A stretch of 64,000 bases of DNA from Solenopsis invicta (lineage: Eukaryota > Arthropoda > Insecta > Hymenoptera > Formicidae). This document shows, piece after piece, positions 10,601 through 20,668 of the stretch; the first letter of the stretch is position 1; each line of letters begins with the position of its first letter. The position numbers and the translations under genes were made by a program. Under the pieces are notes generated by a model, which saw only the letters and a program-made list of their open reading frames with translations, did no database searches and was not told the origin of the DNA. Location of the stretch: contig NC_052668.1 of assembly GCF_016802725.1 (NCBI RefSeq), positions 12,593,001-12,657,000 of the forward strand, given 5' to 3'.

Positions 10601-12117
10601 CGAAAAATTGATATTGACGTTTCAATTAACCACGTTACCATTTCGGATTTGGATCAAATTGAGTTTGCGTTATATCTTTCGAATGTAACCCACCTATAGG
10701 GAGGGTGAAACCCTCCATTGTCCGTATAAACTTGTCACAAAAGAAGAGAATATATGATTTTTTTCTCTGGTCTATCGCGTCATCGTAACATCGTAAAACT
10801 CTAGAAGACACAATAAACGGAAAGGGAAAAGGGAACACGGAATAAGCAACAGTTTAATAAGTTGAACAAAGGAAACTTTATATGTTTTCCTTATTTAACG
10901 CATTGAACTGTTCCTTATTTCCTGAAACCTGCTTTTTATTATGCATTAGACGAATCCATTGTAGACCTCGCATGAGACTATAAGTAAGGGCTGCGATTCA
11001 CTTTACAACTTTACACTACAAACGCTTCGAAGCATTCTTTAATTGGTCAATTTGTACAATTCTTCGTTTCGATTGGTCAATGAAACTACACTACAAACGC
11101 TTCGAAGCATTTGTAGCGGCGTTAAGTGGAACGTAGTCTATAAGGTTTTCAAACTAAGACTGCCGGAAAAATCAAACAAAATTATTTACCAAAATGTTCA
11201 TTTTTTGAAAAATATACATAATGCCTGGAAAGTTTAATTAATTCTTTTCTATTGATCATTTTGACCGAACAATTGTGAATTATGCTTATTGACCGGATAT
11301 TATATATAATTTCTAATTATTCAAATTTTCCATAACGTGTATAATGTATATACATATATGTACATATATTTTTTGTAATACATGTGTGCGTGTGTATTAC
11401 ATTGTTTGCTAATGGTTCCGTTCAGAAGAAAAAAAGAGTTCTGCAACTGTTGTAAGATTCTTTAATATAATTGATCATACATTTAATTTCAGTGAAGAAC
11501 TAAGGGCAAGAATATTAACGAATCTCATCGGTTGCAAATTTGTTTTTCTTTCTGTTGAACGCAACCATCGTTGATATTGACGAAATGATCCATCAATGAT
11601 CCAAATCTTTTCTGAATAGAATATTCTATGTATATAAACGGAACATTCGATTACAATATTTCGAAATTAAGAACATTTGTCTCTTTTATTACAAATATTC
11701 ACGGAATATTCTGTGCTGTCTGAGTGACATGGGGAGTTTTCGAGACCCTCCCGCACGACGTGACACGCGTGTGACGCTGAAAACTTTCGATCTACACGAC
11801 CCGCTTGTAAAACTCGTCCCGTCGACGTCACCTTTTTTTTTTTCTTTCCACGATTTCAGGAGATCTCGTCAGGCCGCGACGAATTCACGGTTTTTGCCGA
11901 GCACGTCGCCATTCGGCTGAAGAATATAATAGACGCGCGTGCAAGACTCGTCGCACAGCATCAGATAAACAACATCCTGTTCGAGGCCGAGATGGGAAAG
12001 TATAGTATGCAGCAGCCCTTCGGAACGGACAATCCGGAGATAATGGAGAACCTGGACGAGCCCTCGACGTCAAACGAGGAGAAAGTCATAATAAATAATA
12101 TTTCTCACGCGGTCTAA
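7655..12117 (+). CDS. MADF-domain putative transcription factor, 214 aa, four coding exons
   Basis: Coding exons are 7655-7792, 8625-8840, 9476-9508 and 11860-12117, all phase 0. Residues about 5-108 form a MADF domain (Myb/SANT-like DNA-binding fold of the Adf-1 family). Helix 1 is ILKLIGAYRARRILWD, followed by YAWKEIADE. Across the splice come LGCDVMTVERKLKSLKTHF and the aromatic PKWFAYEALTFL. The frame-consistent donor is GAG|GTGCGC at 7793; reading on past it gives a premature stop. A 33-bp microexon adds NPAPVSNWKSQ. Residues about 136-177 (DEFTVFAEHVAIRLKNI, then NNILFEAEMGKY) form an amphipathic C-terminal helix of the kind seen at the end of other MADF proteins, probably for protein contacts (BESS-like). 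It is probably a nuclear, sequence-specific regulator; its targets are unknown. The 5' region is CpG-rich with a G-tract cluster. Confidence 0.8.
9543..9825. repeat. Small inverted-repeat element in MADF intron 3
   Basis: The left end TTAACCGTGGAATGCTACT and right end AGTAGCATTCCATGTTAA are inverted copies around about 245 bp of AT-rich DNA. It is a MITE-like element. It starts about 35 bases after the microexon, close to its donor. Confidence 0.5.
10484..10768. repeat. Long imperfect hairpin in MADF intron 3
   Basis: The centre ATCAAATTTTTCGTC/GACGAAAAATTGAT around 10578-10613 is almost perfectly paired. The pairing continues outward through AAAGATATAACCAAACTCA/TGAGTTTGCGTTATATCTTT, then CCCTCCC/GGGAGGG, giving arms of over 100 bases. 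It has no open reading frame, and is a foldback or MITE-like repeat. Confidence 0.55.
11013..11113. repeat. Direct repeat pair
   Basis: The block ACTACAAACGCTTCGAAGCAT occurs at about 11015 and again about 76 bases later. Each copy lies near an ATTGGTCAAT box. The block contains the palindrome GCTTCGAAGC. It is intronic and of unknown role. Confidence 0.5.
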
Positions 12118-12759
12118 TCGGACCTTCCCCTTCCCTTCCCCCCTCGCAGGCGCGCGATAATCGCGTTGTGTTCCGAAATCTTCAGCGAATCGTTCGCTTT
12201 GCGTTCGCGCTTATATACCTACACGCCCGGCCCGTCCGATTTTTACGGCGCGCGGTCGTTGACAACGGTACACAGTGATCTCTCTCGTTACTTGTCGTAA
12301 ATAATGCCGAACGAACGGCGAAGAAGGCCATTGGTTTTAACGACGGGTCTTTCGAGGACCGCGAAAACGTTTTGGCATGTCGCTGAATTTGCTCCGCCAG
12401 ACGTGGCTCTATTTATGTGCCTTCGGTTTTGCCCGGCATGTGTTATATCCTTCGTCGTCACAAACCGCGAAAGCCGCGTTAAACACCAGCTTACGTAGAG
12501 CGCGGTTCAATATGCGCTGACAACGCGAAACGCAGAAATCGGCGGTGCTGCGCTTTCATTTTTTTCGCTCTCGTATATTCCGAGTACATACAAGACGAGG
12601 TAGACGTAAACACCCACACGTACACGAACGCATACACGGACACATATACATACAAACATCCACATCGATTCTCATATATCGGGGAATTGAATCAATTTCC
12701 GTCAATTGTATCTAATTATTTTACGATAATTGAGTCCGCCTTTTTCATTTTGAGAATTG

Positions 12760-12765
12760 AATAAA
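12760..12765 (+). promoter_or_regulatory. Candidate poly(A) signal of the MADF gene
   Basis: AATAAA about 640 bases after the MADF stop codon, followed by T/A-rich sequence. It implies a 3' UTR covering 12118 to about 12785. Confidence 0.35.
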
Positions 12766-12785
12766 TTATATATATATACATACTT

Positions 12786-13620
12786 GTCTGCAACGTATGT
12801 TTGATTATTTCACTCACCATTCAAGTTGACTAATTTATAGAGCAGGATGGACGACGTGTCCGTTTGTTTCTTCACGCCGCTCGTAACATTGCTCTCGGTA
12901 TTACCCATCGTTTACAAAACACTTCACTTCCGACGTTTAAGTGCCTATGGAGGAGATGTGGCTCTCGCATATCGAATATGCGGCACGGTGTATGCAACCG
13001 ATAGCCGCCGAAATTGATAAACGTGCTATTCGGTTGCCAGGATACCGTAGTCGATTATCGATTAAACGGACCTTCAAACACCTCTTGCTCTCGGACTTAC
13101 GGCGAAATTCGATCAATCCAATTTAGGCAATTTACCGCGCCTTTTATCATTCCTTCGCAATTGAATTATAACCGTACGTTCTCCACGTTTATCGCGAACC
13201 GCGCGGAATATCCTGTCGGAACTTACATCGGAAAACGGAAAACCGCAAAAAATTCCGCAAATTTGACGGTGGAAAGAATTAATTGGGCCAGAGGCCAAAA
13301 TTCGGTAGGAAATCCTGTTGTTGCGGCTCAACAGGATGCTACGCCGAAAAGGTAATTGTGATCCTTTCATTGATAGAGCGCGCATTGATAAATTCACCAG
13401 ACGTATCAGTCGGCCGATCGTAGCGGACAAATATACATATAGATGTATATAAACAAGACGTATACAAACGCATTGAGTTCTCTGTATCATTGTATCGAGT
13501 TTCCAGGCTCTGCGCACAATAAAGGAATATTAGATATTAAAAATAAAAATGAAAAGTTTAGAATAAATTTTTTCAATGAATATTAAATTTAACGCACAGT
13601 GGATACGAATAAAACGTAAG
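12786..13620. other. Intergenic, no gene supported
   Basis: Short open frames occur on both strands around 12941-13517, in moderately CpG-rich sequence. None resembles a known protein and splice signals do not connect them. Treated as non-coding. Confidence 0.4.
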
Positions 13621-13621
13621 A

Positions 13622-14253
13622 CACCTGGAAAGAACAATTTTATTGCAATATTTAAAAAATTAACTAGATATAGATGAGAAAATAACTTTATGTTGGACTA
13701 TCAAAATAATTATGCAAGACGTTCAAGATTGATGATGTTGCTGCAAACACTTTTGACATTCCGTATAAGAGCACACAATATTCCTAGAATATTATACAAA
13801 TATTATTAAAAATTAGAATAATATTCCGAGAATATTTTTTATATATATTCTCTTATATAATATTATTTCAATATCCGTGGAATATTATTAAAATGTTCTA
13901 CCAATATTATTTTTGTTCAAAAATTAATGTTTGAATTATTATGCATAAAATATTTATGAACTTTAGAATTATTACATTTAAAAGTTGTAATATATTTCCG
14001 ATTTAAAATATTGAAATAAATAGTATTATTTATATATACTTCTAATAGAATATTCATATAATATTATGAGGAGTGGATATATTTTTTATAAATAATAAAT
14101 ATTTTAGAAATATTATTTGATATTTAAATAGTATTATACGTATTATGCACTTAGGCTTTTAGCATTCAACTTCAACATTTAATATACATTTTTTAATGGT
14201 CAAACCTAATTATTTTTAGATCTGTATTTTAGTAGTATTGTTCTTTCTGTGCG
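13622..14253. repeat. AAAGAACGGTTTTGC-type MITE, copy 2, split by a nested element
   Basis: The left end CTGGAAAGAACAATTTTATTGC and right end TAGTATTGTTCTTTCTGTGC are inverted. The body matches the short copy at 43983-44226 (AATTAACTAGA, TTTTGACATTC). About 395 bp of the TCCCTATAAGCG family lies inside it at 13760-14155. Confidence 0.55.
13760..14155. repeat. TCCCTATAAGCG-type MITE, copy 2 (diverged ends)
   Basis: It starts CCGTATAAGAGCACACAATA and ends near GTATTATGCACTTAGG. The interior matches the other copies (AGAATAATATTCCGAGAATA, CAAAAATTAATGT, AATAGAATATTCATATAATA). It is nested within another MITE. Confidence 0.5.
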
Positions 14254-14255
14254 TA

Positions 14256-15626
14256 AATGTGCCGTACAACATAACTTATTGTTTATCTGCAGTATTTATT
14301 GAGAAAACTATTTCCAAAATGTTACCTTCTATTCCTAATATTTAATATTTCTCTATTATGCGCAGGGCCTTAAATAGCAATAATAAAAGTTCATTTAACG
14401 GCAGTGCTCACCACGTCGAAATAGATTAGTCACGTCGCTTCGATAAAATCGACATTATCATTTAAATACGCTGTAGCAATTTATGCAAGGGTTACGCGAC
14501 TTCTCCAGCATGCGCTCCATTTTTTCCAGCAGAGTGGGATACAAATTAAGGTTGACAGATTTGTAAGTCACGGTGAAGATCATGAGTTATCTCGTGTCGC
14601 GGGGGTCATCGCTCTCGCACAATTACTCAAAGAATGCAAGGTTTGCCGAGGGACTGCCAGGGCAATGTAACAGAAACGCTAACATCGTTTAGGCGTGTCC
14701 TCGTCTCTCTCTCTCTCTCGCGTAACAGCGAAATTTCGATAACGCTCGAGTTAGAGCGGATCTAAATGGCGGATTGCGAAACAGTCGATCGAACGAGCAT
14801 GGTCGTTTCGCCAAATAACGGGAATCGTGTCAGAATGCAAATTTTCTCGAGCGATCAGCGTCTAATCTCTACCCGGAACGTCACGGTGCTCTCTCTTTCT
14901 CTCACTCCTCGGTTGGAAAGCGAGGCGATTTTCGCGCATACCTAAGGAATGACCGCGCTTTAATTTAGGCCCGAATGCCGTAATGCCGCAATTGATCTTA
15001 CGCGTTAAGCGGTTATAAATATACTTACGAGCCGTAGGCCGGCGTTTACGCCAGCTTACTGAGAACCGGGTGTACGCGAACGTATACAGTACCTTGAGCA
15101 GGAAATTAGATTCTATTATTGCCCCGACGGTCTAGGACAGAACGAATTTCACAGTCAAATCCGAATGCCATCAATGAGTTCCACAATGGCAAGATTTTAT
15201 GAATGCACAATGGATATTTCATCAAGCACATCAATTGGTCTTGAAATAGCATAAATATATTTAATAAAAAAAGTCTCGTAGTTAAAAATGCCAATATATT
15301 AACAACAAATCGCGTGATTCTGTGGAAATAACTCTTCTGTTACGGAAGAGAGAGAGAGAAAGGGAGAGTAATATTGGCAAAAAAAATTTCATTTGTATTC
15401 AATATTGATATTGTTACGATGAGTTAATATGAACAATTTGCATTTAATTTATAGCTAATTTATCGGCTTTATAAAACGACGATATATAATTACTATACAG
15501 TCTGTTATATAAGCCCTAATATATCCCAAATTTGTGTCAATATTCTCAATATTGAATGCACTGCTAACAAAGCCGTGTTATGAAAAGCGTGGTGGAAAGG
15601 TACGCGGGGGGGGAGGGGGGAGAGAC

Positions 15627-15681
<55 letters not shown>

Positions 15682-16519
15682 CTTTATAATTGTACTTTAT
15701 AACATACATTTTATCAGGGGCATGTCCAAAAATGCTGAGGACGATTTGAAAGGTTTATTTCTGCAATTTTTTTATTCATTTATTCATTTTTAATTAGAAA
15801 AAATTAACCTTATTTATGAGTAAATTTTTTGTTACATAAAATATTGAAGATGTGTTAAATCTTTTTTGAAAAAAAATATTATATAATTTTTTTAATTTTA
15901 TAAATTTTATTAAATAATCTTTTTTATCTGTGACTCATCATTCCACTGTTATTTTTTATTTAACTTTATTCAATATCAATTTTTAATAATATTTGGTAAT
16001 ATTTTTTATATAGGTAGCCTTTTTATACTCTTATTTGAGTTTTTCAAAATTCTTTTTCTTAAAGAAATAATCATGAATATTTACTACGTTGTAATAATAA
16101 CAGCAATATTTAAAAACTACATATTTTGTTTTTAATAATTGTATTTTGTCTGTACTTTCTTCAGAAAGAAAGGTTACGCTTTATACAAAATAATTTAATA
16201 CTTCTTGCATGCAAAATCAGGAATGAGGACACACCATTCCATTATGCTCTGAAATATCCAACAATTAACGTAAAAAATTGCTGTTTATGTGATAGCAGAA
16301 TTGATAAATCCCTTTCTCTCCTTCGAAAAAAATCCTGAATACGCCTATGCCTTTCATTTTCTTTCTTTCTCTCTCCAACGCCTGCTATATGCCTATTTCA
16401 AATGCGAAAATTATAACATATAGTGCAACTACGCAAAGCAGACCTACAATCTCGAGAATAGTACGATTAGATGCAAAGAAATAAAGAAAAAAAAAAACTC
16501 ACGTTCGCTCAACGTGAAA
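14256..16519. other. Intergenic; one microsatellite, otherwise nothing assigned
   Basis: 14400-15080 is CpG-rich with a TATAAATA near 15015 but no recognisable exon. 15680-16450 is AT-rich with only short open frames. Confidence 0.4.
15605..15675. repeat. G-run followed by (GA)n microsatellite
   Basis: G-runs at 15605-15620 (eight then six G, separated by one A) are followed by a nearly pure GA tract from about 15621 to 15675. Confidence 0.9.
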
Positions 16520-16593
16520 AGGCCCCGGAGGGATTCGAACCCTCGATCTCCTGTTTACTAGACAGGCGCTTTAACCAACTAAGCCACGGCGCC
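16520..16593 (-). tRNA. tRNA-Thr (anticodon AGU)
   Basis: The minus strand folds as a 74-nt cloverleaf starting GGCGCCGTGGCTTAGTTGG. The anticodon stem CCTGT/ACAGG encloses loop CTAGTAA with anticodon AGT. The T arm is GAGGGTTCGAATCCCTC and the discriminator is T. A TTTT run follows, as expected for Pol III termination. The A box (TGGCTTAGTTGG) and B box (GGTTCGAATCC) are intact. Acceptor pair 4-69 is G-G, a mismatch. No intron. Confidence 0.95.
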
Positions 16594-17387
16594 AACTTGA
16601 TTGCGGTTGTGTAATAGCGCTCTATAAAGGAATCAATATCTACCAACAGTTTTTCTAGCTTAAGCAATATTTTATTTATTGAAAAAATTTCTTGTACGTA
16701 AAAATATTTAATGATTTATTGACGACGGTAATTATCGTTCCGTCGCGTTGTACAAAATACAGGTGTGTTTTTAGAGGACGCGGCAGCTATAACTCTCTCC
16801 GCAAAAACATTCTGTCACGAGTACGTATATGTATCTACTACGTCGGCAAAAATTTATGGATACTTAAAAACGATCCTTCTTTTGTACGCGACCCACATTT
16901 TCGGGGGAGTCGTTAAATTAACTTGCAACACGCCGGCGAAAAGAAGACGGAGAGGTTCAGATCTATTTGTGAGATTGAAATATATGGACGCGCAAGTGAA
17001 CGCTGCAAGCTGCCGCTTGTCGTTCTGAAACGAGGTGTAACATAATCAAAGTGAAATATGGATACGCGCGTTAAACAAACGACTCACCGAAGGGGAAATG
17101 AGAATTCGAAGTCTGCCGTTGAAACTCGGCGCGGCGAAGAGAAATATACGTCTGCGCACACCAACGTGAAAAAAAGGAGAAAGGGAAAGAGAGAGAAGAG
17201 AGAGAAAAAAAATCGCTCGCTTCTCGGGATCGAAGTCGAGCTTTTGCTGAACTTCAAGTTCTCGCATTACGAAATGCGAAAGTGTGACACCTCGTGGCGC
17301 CGCAATTTGGAATCTTTCAAATCGATCGATTCCACTTTTCTTTTAATATAAACTTCTCGATTTTAATACAAATCCATATTAGTCAAA
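16594..17387. other. Intergenic, no gene
   Basis: A CpG-richer patch at 16740-17290 contains open frames on both strands, but they lack recognisable motifs. Purine-rich AGAGAAAG tracts lie at 17165-17215. Confidence 0.4.
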
Positions 17388-19886
17388 TTTTCAGAGGTAT
17401 TCTCAGAAATATTGAAATTATAAAATGAAATTTAATATTTCATATATTTGCAACACTTCTAAAACAGCTTTAAAATAGCAAAATGTTCGCGATTTTTTTA
17501 TTTAAAATCTTATAGAAAAATTGCTACAAGGTTAAAAAATTTACAACTACATTCGCAACGTTTATGACATTATTAAAAAATTACTGAAACAGCTGAAACT
17601 TTTCAAAATATTGTCGATCGCGCAATCCTTTGATATAATAAATTTAAAAATCATTTCTGAAGTACCTTGGCCGATATTTATAGTTGAACCTTATATTTTA
17701 GATAGTCTTAAGTATCATCTTAAGATATTATTAACCAATCAGAAGGCCGTATTAGCATCTTAAGATATTACTTAAGACGGTTTTGAAATAAAAATCGACT
17801 ATGAATACCGGCCTTTAAATTTATCTCTTAATAAATTTATATTCAGTTTACAAAAACTAAAAGTTACAATAAATTTATATGCAAAGTGTATTTTGTGTTT
17901 TTATTGTATATTTTATTTAATATTTGTAATATAATTAATACAATAAATATATAGGATATCTGAAACATGTGTAATAAAGAAATGCATTGTAAAATAGTGA
18001 TATTTTATTTGCATAACATTCTTGTGTACTTGTATCTTACTCCATAAAAAATAAAAATTTAAAGTTTACATTTGGATAATATTTATTAACTTTATGAAAA
18101 ACTTTAAAATAAACTTTTCTAAATTAGAAAAAAACGTAAAGTATTAAGGCAAATACTATTTGTTATCTAACGCGTATTAATATACTACCTGTCCATTAGT
18201 TATTGTTTATAGTTCTATTAAAACACATATAATTGTATCAATCTGTTGCTTTAATTACTTGTTATAAATAAAATAATAAGTTACAGCAACGTCAAAATGA
18301 CATAAAAGTGAATCGTTGATTGATTATGAAGTAACTTTTAATAATCATCTTGGACGTGATTGTTCTGTATTTTCTTCTGGATACGTTTTCAAATTTACTT
18401 TTGCATGTAATAGATTTTAGAAACATTTCTGTTGCAATATTTCATAATATGACATTTTGCAGAATTGTTGCACTCAAAATGTGAAAGATTGAAACCATTC
18501 TGGAAAATTTTTCACAACAATCGGTGAAAAGGCGTTCGCAACTTCTCGACGATGTTCTATACTTTTTATTTTAAGAAGACAGACAGAGTATACATTTCAT
18601 CGAAGTCGATTAGCAACCTTAGTTTTTCTGTATAATGTAATTTGATATCAACTTCCTTTCACAAGTTTCTTATTAAGAACTTTGTTATTTTATGGAGGCC
18701 AACAATGTAGCCTCCGAGAAGCTCGTGTTCCTATCTAACTATACAGCGTCGATTGTTGCGAATATTTTTCAGAAAGGTTTCAACCTTTCACATTTTATGT
18801 GTAACAATTCTAAAAGGTTTCTGCAAAATGTTATATAAAATGTTACAACAAAAATGTTTCTAAAATCTATCACATGCAGTAGATTTGAAAATATATCTAG
18901 ATTGAAGCTAGAAGAAAAACAAGAAATCATCGTGACGTCAAAATGGTTAAAAAAATGATTACTGCTAAATTTGTTACTTATAATTTATTCAGTTATTTAT
19001 AATAAATTAATTATGGTTATTAACAAAAATAACTTTTTAATCAATCCCGATTTATTTTTATGTTATTTTAACGTTACTTGTTATTTTATTTCGCTTGTGA
19101 TAATATTAGAGCAACAGATTGATATTAAACATAATTTTGTGTTTTGTACTATGGAATAACACATACTAATGAATTAAGTAATGCAGTAGTGCGCATTAAA
19201 AAACAAATAGCATTTGCCTAAATATTGTAATCTTATGTTTTTTTAAAATTTATTTTGAATTTTTTTAAAGAATAAAATTAATGAATGTTATTCAAATATC
19301 AAATTCAAATTTTATATTTTATACAGTAAAATACAAGTGTAAGGATGCTACGCAAATAAAATATCGCTGTTTTATATAAATATAATATGTTTTCTTAAAC
19401 ATATTTCAGATATTATATTTACACTTACTATATTAATTAGATTGCAAATACTAAAATAAAAACAAGCGCTTATTTTATACAATATGTGTAGTTTTCATTG
19501 TAACTTTTTTGTTTTTGTAATCCTTTAAATATAATAAATTTAAATATTATTAAATATTATTTCTAAAATACACCTTAAACTTTGGAAGTAAAGTTAAGGT
19601 ACTTTGGAAATGACTTTTAAATTTATTATACTCAGAGGATTATTGCAGTTAGTAATATTTTAAAAACGTACTTCTTTAATAACTTTTTAATAATATTTCA
19701 AAGAGTTGTAAATGTGTTCAATACTCTCTTTCAGCAATTCTTCTATAAGACTTCAAGTGCGAGAATCGCGTACATTTTATTATTCCAGAGCTGCCTCAGA
19801 AAATAATGCAGACATATTTCGCAACTTTTATGAAACGTTTCATTTTACAGTTGAAATATTTCTCGGAGGATCGTCTGAAAAATTTC
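17388..19886. repeat. 2.5-kb imperfect inverted repeat (foldback / hairpin locus)
   Basis: The left arm (about 17388-18540) aligns with the reverse complement of the right arm (about 18745-19886) along its whole length. Outer anchors: TCTTATAGAAAAATTGCT versus TCTTATAGAAGAATTGCT. Middle: ATAATAAATTTAAAAATCAT versus ATAATAAATTTAAAAGTCAT. Inner: ATAGATTTTAGAAACATTT on both sides, and AAATGTGAAAGATTGAAACC versus AAATGTGAAAGGTTGAAACC. Divergence is visible throughout. The loop of about 200 bases contains a GGAGGC/GCCTCC hairpin near 18695-18717. No transposase-like frame is present. A 145-bp MITE is inserted in the left arm only. It could be an old foldback element or a locus making long hairpin RNA. 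Confidence 0.8.
17669..17813. repeat. 145-bp MITE with GGCCGGTATTCATAGTCGA ends
   Basis: The ends GGCCGATATTTATAGTTGA and TCGACTATGAATACCGGCC are inverted. The interior is itself symmetrical (CATCTTAAGATATTA twice). It interrupts one arm of the large inverted repeat. A half-copy, ACTATGAATACCGGTTTTT, occurs near 48879. Confidence 0.65.
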
Positions 19887-20596
19887 GTGCTGTATGAGTA
19901 GCGGGCGTGGAAAAATATAACTTGGAGGAATTACATCAGTTTCGCGACTCTCACACGATGCTTTATTGTATTGCGTAATTTTTCGCAAGCGTTTTAACTT
20001 CACGATTACGCGAACGTTTCCTCGGAAATGGTACATAATAATTGCGTCGCAAACCTGGCCGGTCACCGTGTTATCATAAATAAGTAAATCAAACGAACGT
20101 TTTTGAGATTAGAATTCCAGATTAGGAGAACAAAAACAAATGACGAAAGAAACCTTCGAAATGAGTCTCCGAGAAGCATGCGAAACTAATGTTAATGCAA
20201 TCAGATTCGCGAAACGGGAATCACCGCCGGGAATCATATTTCTTAGTCATCCTTCCGATTCGCGATGCAAAATTTCATCGGCATCTACCGATCGTATCTA
20301 CTGATTTTATCTCATTACGTAATTAAAGCGGGGGATAAGAGGTCGGCGTGCATTTTGCATGCCGATCGAAGCGGAAGATAATCGTTATACGAAGGCTGAG
20401 ATAAGTAACAGGTGCGGTATCGACGCCTCTTTCTCTTTGACGCAGAAAAAAAATATTCAGTCGGTGTAATAATACGATCAGCGTGGCTTAATGAATAGCA
20501 CATTCATGAAGATCGTAATGTTTCGAATAACAGAGTTCGAATGGAGCACAAGGTATATATTAATATACTCTCTAAAAGAATGACCTCGCATCAACT

Positions 20597-20668
20597 GGCT
20601 CGTTGGTCTAGGGGTATGATTCTCGCTTAGGGTGCGAGAGGTCCCGGGTTCAAATCCCGGACGAGCCC
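20597..20668 (+). tRNA. tRNA-Pro (anticodon AGG)
   Basis: A 72-nt cloverleaf. The acceptor stem GGCTCGT pairs with ACGAGCC, discriminator C. The D arm is GGTCTAGGGGTATGATTC and the anticodon loop CTTAGGG gives AGG. The T arm is CCGGGTTCAAATCCCGG. It is followed directly by TTTTTTTT, a Pol III terminator. No intron and no mismatches seen. Confidence 0.97.

Noticed and set aside
9857..11723. Possible 1.87-kb element bounded by ACTCAGATAGCACA and TGTGCTGTCTGAGT
   Set aside because: The ends are inverted, but they also resemble the small CACAGCAC hairpin family near 44.8 kb; two separate decayed copies explain them equally well.
12304..13517. Possible small gene(s) downstream of the MADF gene
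   Set aside because: No family resemblance and no consistent splice sites; the first part fits the MADF 3' UTR.
17388..19886. Large inverted repeat as a coding transposon
   Set aside because: The longest frames inside are about 60 codons of AT-driven sequence and none resembles a transposase or integrase.
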